From positions 63,131,554 to 63,195,553 of the forward strand of contig OX485803.1 in the NCBI GenBank assembly GCA_950295325.1: a stretch of DNA of 64,000 bases. Reading direction: 5' to 3'. The DNA is from Polytrichum commune. Its lineage: Eukaryota > Streptophyta > Polytrichopsida > Polytrichales > Polytrichaceae. This document shows, piece by piece, positions 1 through 10,592 of this stretch (position 1 is the stretch's first letter; each line of letters begins with the position of its first letter). The position numbers were made by a program, and so were the translations under genes. The notes below the pieces were generated by a model. That model saw nothing but the letters and a program-made list of their open reading frames with translations, did no database searches and was not told the DNA's origin.

Positions 1-3000
1 GCCTTAGAGTGATCTACCGTGACTAAAAAGATTGCTCCTCATTCACATATAATCACCACTTTTGAGCATGCACAACCTACTTAGGATTATCCTTTTACTC
101 AGTAGGTCATTCTTGTAAGTTTTGTCTTCACATATGCTTGGAGCATTTGGGTCGACCTCGAGAGGGACATAAATTGCACAATTGGGTGGCTTGGGGTGGA
201 CATGGTGTGAGCCCAATATTGAGCCCACATATGTTCTTAAACCTTAAAATTTATTAAAACTTAGGCTTTGAATTTTCATCGAGTATTTAAAAACATAAAA
301 AGAGTGGGGCTTTGAGTTGGATTGCAACTTAAACTTTAGGCTTGGGCATTAGCGCTTTAGTGTTCGCAGGATTAACGGGAATTATTTAGAAGTTGGTTAG
401 TGGGGGTTCTTAGGCTTTAGAGCTTGGGCTTACCAAGTTGGGTTTATATTGACTTGGATGGGTGTAGTTAATGTTCGTAATAGGAGGGGGTCACTGTACC
501 CTAGTTAAACCCGGAGGTGGGGATCCCAAAAACGGTTAGGGGGGAGGCCAAGAGTTTGCGGCTCTCTGTTGCTGGTTATGGGGAAGGATCCAGACTGTTG
601 GCTGCGGTGTGAGAGAATGGGAGCTGGCTGAGGCTCCGTGGCCGATCAACTTGCGGCTTCCCCACATTGTGCAAGGCTGTGGACTACCAAGGAGATGGCT
701 CGGATGCTGGTGTAGGAAGCCGTAGGGGGAAGGCACGCTGCCACATTTTCGGCACCGGCGCACCCAACGGTGTTAAACACGGGGGGGGGGGGGGGGTAGA
801 GTAGAAGCGGTTGGGTGTTGAGATCTGAAGTGGATTGGTGGCAGTCATGAGGTTGGGAGGTTGCCGAATTGGAAGTATGAAGCACCAGCTCAAACCTTTA
901 ATGTAGAATTCACCCAGGGAAGGATGAGGAGGCTGACAACACGCTAAGAAGCTCTTGCTCACAGAGTAGGAGTTGTAACTTTGGGCAAGAAAATTCCTCT
1001 CATCTCGGAAGAGGTTGGTTGAATTCGAGCGAGGCGGCTGGAGGGAGTGGCGATCAAGTGCAGGGGGAAGCTAGGTGTACTGCTGAATGGAGAAAATAGG
1101 GGTGAATGCGGGAGGTTCAGGAGAGCTAGGAGTTGAAGTGCATCTGAGACGCCACCGACCTACAGACAGATGAAGAGGTACTTGTATACATCATTGGGTG
1201 CGAATCTGCCGAACAGTCGGCAAGGTTGGTACACTAGCACTTGTGAGCAACCGGTGAGCCCAACTCATTTCAACTGGCGTCCGAGGGAATTTCTCTCACA
1301 AAACTGCAAGAGACTTGAAGGTGCTTGAGAAACCGGAATCTCAGTAGTTGCGGCTTATGGGCAGTGAAGTAGTGGCGAATTGCTGGTGGGCTCGAAGCTC
1401 ATTGTGGTTAAGTGTTGGATTTTGGGACGTGAATGTTGGTGCTAGAGGCCTGGCAGCCAAGGACACTGCCGAGCAAAGTGGAGGATGTTGCTGGGGTCGA
1501 GGAGCTGAGGTTACTGTTGGAAACATGGGACCACTTCGGAGTCTAAGGAGTGGGGGCAAAGGGAGTTATAGACATAACAAGGGATTAATTAGCACGAGGT
1601 TAATAGGTTAAAGATAAATGTGGGTGATGCTAAGTGGGAGCTAAGTAAGTAGTTGAATTTAGGAGGTGTTGCCAAATTCGAATGTTGAACTCGGAGCTGG
1701 CATTAACCTACCTCAGAATAGTTCATGTGGCGAATTTGGAGGCGTGAGAGTGGTTGGATAATTATTAGGTGATTGTGTGGGAATGACCGCCAGGAAGAAA
1801 GTATTTCTAAATACTTTGGACCTTGTTTTACTTGAATAAAGAGTTGTGTGCTTAACATTTATATTGTTGGAGCATTGAAAGAGGGACTGCATGGCCAAGG
1901 GGGTCATCAAGTGCATGTGAGCCATGGGCTCTCACCCGGACTACAACGCATAAGGGTGGGGGTTTATGGCTGACACATGGGGAGTATAATTGGTTTTTAT
2001 TTGAGGAATTGTTAGGTTTGTCGTGATTCACAATGGAAAGCCATGTTTTATTTGTTGTGGATGGCCTTTGATTCAATCATAATTGTATTAATTGAATTTA
2101 ACATATATTGAGAACCTAGAATTGCAATTTTGCATTTCAATTGGTGTTTGTTTGATTGCTTGTGTTCAAGACTATCATTTTTGGTGTCTCCTATTTGGAG
2201 CACTGGAGGAATTTGGGTGTAAAGGGTTTAAAGAGAAGAGAGTTTTTTGTATCATGCTATCGAATTTTTTTGACAGTGCTTTGTTTGATTAAGCAAATTA
2301 TAATTGAACATCCATAGGGAGTAAATATACTCTCATTATGTGAGTTGAGCCCCCAACCTAGAGTTTCTATGTTCCTATGAAAAGGAGTAACCAACAAAAA
2401 GTGCAACAAGCCTCACTAGTTCAAGGCCTTTGTTCCTTGTATTGAAAATGTATGGCCCACTACTTCTATGTATGAGTAGGGTTTCAGAAAGTTTTGACCG
2501 GTTGAGCATCCTTTTTGCAATTTGTTTGTAGTAGCAAAAAAATTAACAAAAACTTAATTGCATATTCGTTTTTGCAAGTGAAAGGATATGCACATCAAAG
2601 CATTTAGGGTTTTCACATAAATTCATGCTCTTTTGGTGTCTGAAATGGACATACATTGTGGAGAAGTGTGCTAGGTTCTCTTCAACTTCTTTGAATTGAT
2701 TCTCAAACTTCAAAGAAATTCTTTGATTATAAACTACTTTCTTTTGTTACAATTACTTTTGTTAAATTTGTTAGAATATGTGAGTCTTCCCCTCTCACCA
2801 ATGTGAGCCTTTGACCCTAGTGGCTCATTATTTCATTTTAGTTGATACAAATTGAACACACTCAATTGTAGAAGAAACTATTGTACAACCACCAAGGGGA
2901 AAACACCTACAACTTTCAAAGTGTGAAAGGTCTTGCTTGATTTTAATTTATTTTTAATTTTTAATTTACAAGAATTCAATGAAGCTACATGTATCTATTG

Positions 3001-3059
3001 AGCTAGCTTCAATACCACATCTTCAGTTTTCAAGTATAGAGAGCAAAAATCCATAAAAT
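1..3059. other. gene-free stretch
   Basis: I see no supported gene. The part from about 480 to 1930 is G-rich on the + strand, with a 16-base G run at 781-796. Only short overlapping open frames occur there, with no recognisable domain. The part from about 1950 to 3059 is AT-rich and without structure I can name. The G-rich part may be a decayed repeat, but I found no terminal repeats. Confidence 0.5.
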
Positions 3060-3270
3060 AGAGGAAGGGGAGTGGGGAACAAGGACGGAGGATACATGGA
3101 GTGGAAGCGGCGAGTCATCCACCTGCTTGAGTTGGTTATCGATCACAAACTAATCAATTGATGAACAAAATATGAGAATAATGGATGACATTGTGCTTCC
3201 ATGGATGAAACATTGTGACGGGTTGTGATAACCTCTTTTGCTCTTGGATGAACGATCACTTTTGTGTTTA
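3060..3270. repeat. dispersed repeat, copy 1 (partner at 12280-12450)
   Basis: A segment around 'gtcatccacctgcttgagtt' is matched by 'gtcatccacctacttaagtt' at about 12310. The similarity continues through 'gctcttggatga' about 130 bases further in both. The two copies are diverged but collinear, so this is an interspersed repeat. The second copy lies in intron 3 of the dioxygenase gene. Confidence 0.6.
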
Positions 3271-3289
3271 ACAAATGTATGATTCACAT

Positions 3290-3580
3290 TAGAGCCAATT
3301 TAGCCTATGGTGAAGAAGTGCACTAGTCAAGAATTTTAAAGAAATGAAACAATATGATTGGCTACAAATGGGTTCTTCATCAACTGAGGTTTCCACTATG
3401 ACCAAGAATCTTAGCCTCTTGAGAACTCCAACTTGAAGCAATTTTTTTGTACATATTTTTTAATCATTTTTCCATCTTGTCTACCATACCAACTGTTGCG
3501 TCAAATAACCTTATCTTGGGCTGAAATTCTTGACCGACCGGTGCACTTCTTCATCGTAGTCTAAACTGACCCTTAAGAGA
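3290..3580. repeat. imperfect inverted repeat of about 290 bp
   Basis: The left arm, about 3293-3345, contains 'gtgaagaagtgcactagtca'. The right arm, about 3515-3575, read on the minus strand contains 'gatgaagaagtgcaccggtc'. Both continue with 'caagaatt'. The arms are about 50 bases and imperfect, which is MITE-like. No clear target-site duplication is visible. Confidence 0.5.
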
Positions 3581-3654
3581 CTTCAATGGGTGGAGGGCAT
3601 AAAATCGTCCTGATGAAAGTTACAAGTGAGACAAGATTTTGGAGGAATGGTGAT

Positions 3655-3835
3655 GATGATGATGATGAGAGTTGAAGTAAGTACACATAGAAAATAAAAA
3701 TATATCTATCTATCTATCTATATATATATAAACATTTCGTACACACACAGTAGACCAAGGGTAAATGATTCCACCAGGGTTTGTCAGTCGCAGATGGTGG
3801 TGGTGATGGTGATGGTGGTGGTGGGGCAGATCATG
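3655..3835. repeat. cluster of microsatellites
   Basis: Three simple repeats lie close together: (GAT)n near 3654-3667, (TATC)n passing into (TA)n near 3702-3730, and (GGT/GAT)n near 3794-3824. They are useful as markers only; no gene is implied. Confidence 0.8.
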
Positions 3836-5877
3836 ATCGAGTGCAATTACTGAGGAATTTAAAAATCGGGAGTAGTTACACAGCTAAGCTTAAGTAGTAG
3901 GCTTGGCTTGGTGATCATGACAAAGAAGCTGTTAGATTTGCTGTGCCGAGAAGAGCGGCCAATCGCAGCAGCTGCTGCAGCAAAGGTTTTGAGAATAAGA
4001 ATGAGAATTTTGGGATGCCGCGTGAGTCGCTGCGTAATTGTTCCTCCAGTGGGTCCTACCGGACTGGCACGCTTTCTAAAACGGATGCACAAAACTTGTG
4101 CTACAATCTCTACTAGCTTTGCCAATCATCCTCAAGAAAGTTAGGTTTAGCGGTGGGATTAGCAAGCGTCTGGTCAGTGCATGATAACTGTGAAGCATCC
4201 AGGAATTTTCTTTTCCGGGCGAGTGCATAATATCTTGCACCGATTTCATGTGGAGAAATAGGCCCTGCACAAGTTGCCGTTTCGAAATCACCGCAGTGGA
4301 GCTCTGCTTGAATGGAGAGAATTTTTTTTGGAGGTCACTATGATCATGTGTAAGCAAATTGTGTGGTTCAGAAAGAGTAATTTTAAGGATGCATCATCCA
4401 AATGGTGTTCTTGAACTGCTTCTCAACTCTTATCGGGGACCACAAGCTGATTGATCCCAGATCGGAGCAGTTTTCACACAGGAGTTTGAACCTTGTCCGA
4501 TTCACTCATGGATCAGTCATTGATTCACTCATTTATTCACTCTTCTGGTCACCGTGGTAAACGTTAAACCTCCGAATCTTCTGTGAAACCCACAATTCGC
4601 CGACCAAGTTTTTTCTCCGTTGAATTTCATCTTCACTATTGCTTTGCTGCTGCAAGCAGGGGAAGCAAGGCCGCCTAATTGATGCATGCCCAAGGTTTAC
4701 AGATCATTACTAATGGATCAATGAGGCTTAGCTCCCACCATCCTGGGAAGACATCATCATCATCGGGGCAATTTCTTAACCCTAATCTGAAGCTCAGGAG
4801 AAGGTCCACGTCTCCCATTAGTCATCTCCTCCAGAAATTGCACTTTAGGGGCGGAAAATTGCACTTTCCCCCCTTTGTCTTTGTCAGAAGCATGTGCACT
4901 TTTTCTTGCACTTTTCTGTGTCACCTTATTTTAATGCAGACATCCATGTTAATATATAGCAACAACAACAGGACGCATTCCTCATCACGTACTTCGGAGC
5001 GAGACTCATCACGAAGCAGTAGTAGTTGCAGCAGCCACTATACTGCCCATGCCAGCTCCTTGACGAATCCTGATTCCTACAGCCTGCAACTTCCCAGCCC
5101 ACGGTTTGTCTCTCTCTGCCGTGCACTTTGTTGCCGCAAGGGGGACCTCTGCGTTTCATCCAAGTGTCGCATAAGCTGCTTCGCCCGTAGTAGTACGTTG
5201 TAGCATTATCCACACCACCCATACCTGCCTGCCTTGTCTTCTTTGTCTTCCTTGTCTGTCTGTCTGTCTGTCTGTCCGTCCACTGGCCCCATCCTCCCAT
5301 ATCCTACCCATCCATCCCATCCATCATCTCTCGTCTATCATCTCCCCCGCATTGTCTTCACTCTCCTGGGACCTGTACCTTCTCTGCTCCGAGGTTGGCT
5401 TGCATTCTGAGTAATTGAGCCGAAAGGAGGAATATCAAGACCTGCTGCAAGCGGCGTGTTTGACCCGGAACCGAAAGGCGCATTGTTGACAGTGTCGTTT
5501 GTTTTGAGGAGGAGCCATGTCATGATGAGTGGCGTCCGTGATTCTTAACTTACTTACCTCGTCCAAGCTCAACTTTCACCTCTGTGTCCTTCCTTCCTTT
5601 CTCAGTGCCCGTTAGTGCCTGGGTAAAACCGATGTTACGGTAGTGTTGGAGGATCATAAGGAGTGAGGGAAAGGAAGAGGAAGGAGGGAGGTAAAGGCAC
5701 AAAATTGTTTAGCATGATTTTGAAAATGTACTTGGTGGAAAAGAGTCTGCTGCTGCTTGGAGATCTTCTGTAAAGCTTTCAGTAAGCTGCTCTGGTTATC
5801 ATCAAGAGATTTCGGAGGAGCGAGATTTCTTGAGGAGGAGGGGGAGGAGGAACAAGTGTGGTGATTCTTGTAGTGCA
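3836..5877. other. upstream region of the C2orf69-like gene, no confident gene
   Basis: The base composition becomes more balanced and C/T-rich toward 5877, and a (TGTC)n tract lies at about 5253-5276. An open frame of 174 codons (4679-5203, +) has low-complexity Ser/Thr-rich sequence and no domain, so I do not call it. Promoter and long 5' leader of the downstream gene are the likeliest content. I could not place a TATA box or start site. Confidence 0.4.
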
Positions 5878-8448
5878 ATGGCTGGACTGAGATGGACAGG
5901 CGTGCTGCAAGCTTACGGGAGCGACCCCTCCAACGGCCCTTGCAGGGTCACGGCGTCCCTGTGTGTCTCCAACTCCACGAATACGCTTCTGGTGATCCCC
6001 TCACTCTCAAATTATCTGGCTGCCAGTGTTCCTCTCAGTCTAAGAACGTAGAGACATAAGTAGATCATCAAGGAATGGTTTCGATGCCGGTGTTTGGTGA
6101 TAATGGTGTCAGGAGGGAGATGATCCCGCATTCAAAGACAATTAGGTAGCTGAAGATAGCATTCGCATTTCTACGGGAACCAATTGCTCTGCTCCTTGAT
6201 TATTTCCTCTCCCATTTGTTCCTTCTCATTCTTCAATGGTGGAGAGCAGAAATTCTCAAGGTATCTCTGGTTTCAGATTCCTAGTGCGGGTTTGTTGCAA
6301 TTGAATGTCATTAGCACGCATTCTCTCATGCTTTGGGGTTTTGTCCTGTCCCTATCTCCACCTCCGCGCATACGCATTTGGTGATGCCCTCAATCAAATC
6401 ACCTGGCTGCCAGCGTTCCGCTCAATCGAAGAACATAGAGTGATAAGTAGGTTTAGGGAATACTTCTCATTCGTCAATGGTGAAGTGCAGAATTCCAGAA
6501 ATCACCTCTAGTTTCAGACTCGTAGTGATGCTTTCGGTTTGGCCCTGTCGGAGACTATGCCTCTTTCTATTCAAGGCTCTCGTACCAGGCTCAGCGGATG
6601 CTTTTAGAATTTCAGGATTGCGTTTCCTTAGAGACTTCTCCCTCCTGGCCACTGGAGAATACGTCTCTTGAAGCTGCAGCAAGCGGCCGGGTAGACGAGG
6701 GCTCGTTGGCTAGTTTGCAATGCTACGTCTTCAAGCTGCCTGCTTGTGGTTTAGTTTGTTTTCAGTGAGCAATGTTGTGGACGGAGTGAACATCTTCTGG
6801 TCTTCAAATTCTGGTTCCATTTCTGCGGAAGAATGATGATTGCTGATTGAGTGCGGGCTTGTTATGGCACAGACACCATCAAGCAACGTAATATTCTTCG
6901 TGGGCGATCGGGTGGAAGGGACCGAGAATACGGTGATTGAGCGCCTGTCCAAGCCGGACAACATTGCTGACATCCTGGTGAAGAAACTCGGCCCATCCGT
7001 GAATGTATATATTGTGGAGCCTTCCAATTACAGATGCTCCTTCGCTTGTTACGAGAACTTGTTGCCAAAGCACACCCTGACCGATTGGGGAGAGCCCCTC
7101 GGTTACAATCCAGAGGAGTTCCCCGCCTCCAGCGTCCTCGTACCTCTCCTCAGAAGTGTCCTCACACAGGTACCACAATCTTTCTTTTCTTTGCATACTT
7201 GAGTTCTCTCCTTCGTTATTCCGTTGCTTCACTTGAGAGAGGACTCAGTGCACTCACTTCATTTCCCACTTCACATGTGAAGGTGAACGCACAGCTGCCT
7301 CGGAACCTGAAAAGGCGAGTGGCCCTGGGGAAGCAGCCCGAGGAAAATGGATTCTCTCCGGGCTTGAAGAAATGCCCTCGAACAATTCTTCTGGGCTTCA
7401 GCAAAGGAGGCGTGGTGCTCAATCAACTGTTGGCTGAGCTCTCACACATGGAAGATGTAAATGCAACCCAGAGCATGCTGCAGCCCCAGGGATCGTTCAT
7501 CCGCAAGTCGAGAAGATCCGAGGTAAGGCAGAATCCACGAAATTGTTCAATTCCACACCATAGCCTCACCATACCATGCTTTTTTCAGTCTCCACCCTCT
7601 AAAGTCCGTAAATGAAGAAACCTGCTCATCCACTGGTTTCTTTTCAAACCTGGGGGACGATACCCGGTGAATTGTCGAAGGTGTACTGTACTTTCAAGGT
7701 GAACCGCTTGTGAGAGAGAGAGAGAGAGAGAGAGAGGCCCCTTGAATTGAGAAGGAAGGAAGTGACTTAGGTTGACGATCTTCTTGTCACCCCCGAGCCT
7801 CTTCTCTTCAGTAAATAATACTAGAACACCAATCAATCGGTTGTCCATCTACTCTACAGCCTAAATTCCTCATCTAGAACGTTGAAGTACACTTGAGACC
7901 TCTTGGTGATTGAGCTAACTAAGACTCTTCGAATAATTTGAACACCGCTCACGAGTGTTTTTGTGGGAGATTGAAATTGCCGGGGGTCCATCTGACCAGA
8001 TTCACTCTTGCAGGGCAAGTTGAAGCATGCAGCCAGCAGCGGTGCCAGCAACGGTGCCTACCTCCTGCCGGGAAGCAAAGAGGAATTCTTGCGCAGTGTT
8101 GAAGAGGTCCACTATGTGGATGTTGGATTGAACCGAAACGGTGCCTATCAAACCGATGCTCGTGTATTGGAAGGCCTCGCGAGGGTGGCAAGGAATCGAG
8201 AGGCTGGCCTACTCCTCGCCTTCCATGGCACCCCACGGCAATGGTGCGATGGCGACCGGCCTTGGTTGGTGGAGGAGAAAAACAAGTGTATCCAAATCCT
8301 GGGGGCAGCCGCGGCCAAGCCCGGCAATTACAAACTACATGTCACCGAAGACCTCTATTTCCCAAAGCTCAAACCCAGCTTGCAGATGCATTTCGACATC
8401 ATCGACGCCTTCAAGTTGAGCTCCGGGAGCGGGGGTATCAATGGATAG
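5878..8448 (+). CDS. C2orf69 / UPF0565 family protein, alpha/beta-hydrolase-like
   Basis: I read four exons: 5878-5991, 6873-7169, 7283-7522 and 8014-8448. Every junction is GT-AG and phase 0, giving 361 residues. The family is widespread in eukaryotes; the human member is a mitochondrial protein, but its reaction is not established. Visible family marks are 'RWTGVLQ' at the N-terminus, 'IFFVGDRVEGTENTVIERL' (about residues 44-62), 'ILLGFSKGGVVLNQLL' (exon 3) and 'FHGTPRQWCD..RPW..EE' (exon 4). The GFSKGG element resembles the G-x-S-x-G nucleophile elbow of serine hydrolases. The start at 5878 is chosen because exon 1 joins as 'NTLL|TPSSNVIFF', matching the pattern I remember from plant homologues. 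An apparent start at 6840-6864 lies before the exon 2 acceptor at 6871-6872 and is intronic. Intron 1 holds a decayed copy of the exon 1 end; intron 3 holds a (GA)n-headed repeat. Confident on family, less on exact N-terminus. Confidence 0.85.
6335..6545 (+). repeat. decayed duplicate of the exon 1 end and intron start of the C2orf69-like gene
   Basis: The stretch 'tggctgccagcgttccgctc' near 6401 repeats 'tggctgccagtgttcctctc' near 6017. The bases before it copy the last coding bases of exon 1 and its donor ('ttggtgatgccctcaa' against 'ctggtgatcccctcac'). A further part, near 6222 and 6463, is also doubled ('cttctcattc.tcaatggtg'). The two offsets differ by about 147 bases, so one copy carries an insertion or deletion. 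Confidence 0.7.
7711..7905 (+). repeat. (GA)n-headed dispersed repeat, copy 1 (partner at 46862-47085)
   Basis: A run of about 25 bases of GA is followed by sequence containing 'tcacccccgagcctctt' and 'ggttgtccatctactct'. The same order is present after the longer GA run in intron 1 of the DUF819 gene. Both copies sit in introns in the sense orientation of their gene. This looks like an interspersed element with a GA microsatellite at its left edge. Confidence 0.65.
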
Positions 8449-8518
8449 GAATCTCTCCGCCTCAGCTTTCTTTCAACCCCTTAAGCGGGATGTACATTAC
8501 CGATACTCACCAAATTTT

Positions 8519-8524
8519 AATAAA
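8519..8524 (+). terminator. candidate polyadenylation signal AATAAA
   Basis: AATAAA lies 71 bases after the stop codon of the C2orf69-like gene, at a normal distance for a plant near-upstream element. The cleavage site is not determinable from sequence alone. Confidence 0.4.
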
Positions 8525-8654
8525 GTACAGATCACACTCTTCCTTGTAACCGTGTATCATCCTCGCCTCTCTCAGGTCTCCCACAATTCACCCGTCGCCA
8601 ATTTATTCTCAGTGTCCAATTCACAACCTGCATCCCCCATCTTGTGGCTGACAT

Positions 8655-9025
8655 AAACTCAAGAACCTCTGGCAGTTGATTGTAGCTTGACTCTCGATGA
8701 CTGCAGTTGTGGGGGGCAAGACATGCAAACACATTTTTTTCTGAGGTGGCTGAATGTAAGCTTCGTTTTTGGTTGCTGCAGTTAATTGAAGCTTGTGCAA
8801 AGCTCAGGGGGGCAAGATATGCAAAACCTGAATTGTTTGGCAGAGGTTCTTGATGTTTACCTCGATTGTCGATTCCTGCAGTTGATTGAAGCTCGTGCAC
8901 AATTTTGGGGAGCAAGATATGCAATAAGTTTGTGTCAGAGGTTGTTGAATGTAAGCTTGATTCTTGATTCCAGCGGTCGATTGAAGCTAGATGCACAGTT
9001 CTAGGGGGGCAAAATATGCATCAGC
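8655..9025 (+). repeat. tandem repeat, about 97-100 bp x 4
   Basis: Four degenerate units share 'gcagttgattgaagctcgtg' followed by 'ggggggcaagatatgcaa'. The 'gcag' heads fall near 8671, 8780, 8880 and 8971. The array begins about 200 bases after the stop codon of the upstream gene and may lie in or just after its 3' untranslated region. Confidence 0.7.
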
Positions 9026-10592
9026 TGAAGCTGGGGCTCTAAATGCAATGATGCAGTGGAATTTAGCCATTGATTATTTTGTTGACGCACGACACTGTCG
9101 CACCTCTCGACCCTAACTTCTTGACGCACGACGTTTCTCTACATGTATATAACTTGTGTGTGGGTCCTTCACATTCTTGCTCTGTCCAGGAACAGTAGGA
9201 ATCTACAGCCGTGTTGTTTAACTCAGGTAGAACAAACAAATAACGTCAGGAAGAATTTTGACTAGATAGCGTGCACAACACCTACTAACAATTGCTACGC
9301 CATTTATTACAAATAGCGTGAACAACATTAATTCTAAGCACCTGCATTGTATTCAATGTGGACATCGTTATAGATCTACCAACACTAGTCTCCGCTTACA
9401 AAAAAATGTTGTGTATCACATGAAACTCACATTTTGGTGTTTAAGATAGGGTGTATTGTGACATTGACCAATGTAAAGAATGTGGTGTATGTGTCATGTG
9501 GCAAACAAATGGTCATTGGACTAAACCACTTGGCATGAGACAGATCGTGCCACTTGTGAGTATATTGATATGGCAATATCGTACATGCTCCACTCGCGCG
9601 TGAAGGCGTTTGACAATTGTTGGGGTCCACCCTATTTATTATCCACATTATTCTGAAGTCTTAATTTTCAACGGTGTAGTTCTAACAATTGCTGTGCGGC
9701 AGTGCACAGGATAGGCATATAACAGGAAACCTTAGGTGCTCTCAAAATGTTGGTTGGAACTTGGGACACATTGATTTGTGTATGACAATATGATTTGATA
9801 CCAGATGAGACTAGAGGTCGTCAAGCTCTCAAACCATCTACCGTGAAAAGTAAGTCAATGATGGTACACTACACTCCGACCACCAATAAATTCTTGCAAT
9901 CCATTTGTTGGATGTGGTGTAGCACTCCCATAGGTACTGAAAAGTGAGGAAATGTTTTCTGCGAATATCTTGTTTTTTGCTCTCAAGAGAAGGCACTTTG
10001 AAAAGCACTCGCAGCTGCTTTTCGGTCTCTTGGGAGACGGAAGGGTTGAGTGCAACCTCAGAGTGATGTGCTAGGTCAGGTACACATAAAAGAGTCTTTC
10101 GTAGTGCATACACATGATGCTTTTTGACATTCGCCAAAAAGAGTTCACATTCAAGTAGGTACCTCATGCCAAGAAAAGTTATTTTAGGCATTACTACTGT
10201 AGCGGTCAAAAAGTACGATCCTGATATGTTGAGTAGGTATGGTTTTAGCTGATTAGGCTCAATTATCGGAACCACATCTGCTGTCACAATTACATTGCAC
10301 TCTTTGTGGATGAATCTTCTGTCTCTGAACTATGCATAAGTTTCTGAGATGGTTTTGAAGACAATTGAGGTACTGTACTGCATTTCCAACAGAGTTTTAT
10401 GCATCTATTCTGTATATTAGGCGAGGCCTCCGTATCATTTCTAAGAGGTCAAAGGTATCCAGCACCACAGCTTAATGGAGAACTTGATGTTCAAACAAGA
10501 GCTTGGTTATAAAGTGCAGCCCTACTTTCCCTCCATCTCATCAAAATTTGTGTCAAACTTTAGCAAACTTTTAATGCGTCGGAAATTAAGCC
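9026..10592. other. intergenic region with one unassigned open frame
   Basis: No gene is recognised here. A minus-strand open frame at 9838-10287 (149 codons, beginning with GTG) is the longest. It contains 'VPSLESKKQDIRRKHFLTFQ' and no motif I know, and could be a fragment of a decayed gene or chance. The rest is AT-rich. Confidence 0.35.

Noticed and set aside
4679-5203. 174-codon open frame upstream of the C2orf69-like gene
   Set aside because: Ser/Thr-rich low complexity, no domain, and it lies in a pyrimidine-rich leader-like region.
6840-7202. Open frame suggesting a C2orf69 start at 6840 or 6864
   Set aside because: The bases before 6873 form an intron acceptor (GCACAG), and exon 1 at 5878 supplies the conserved N-terminus in phase.
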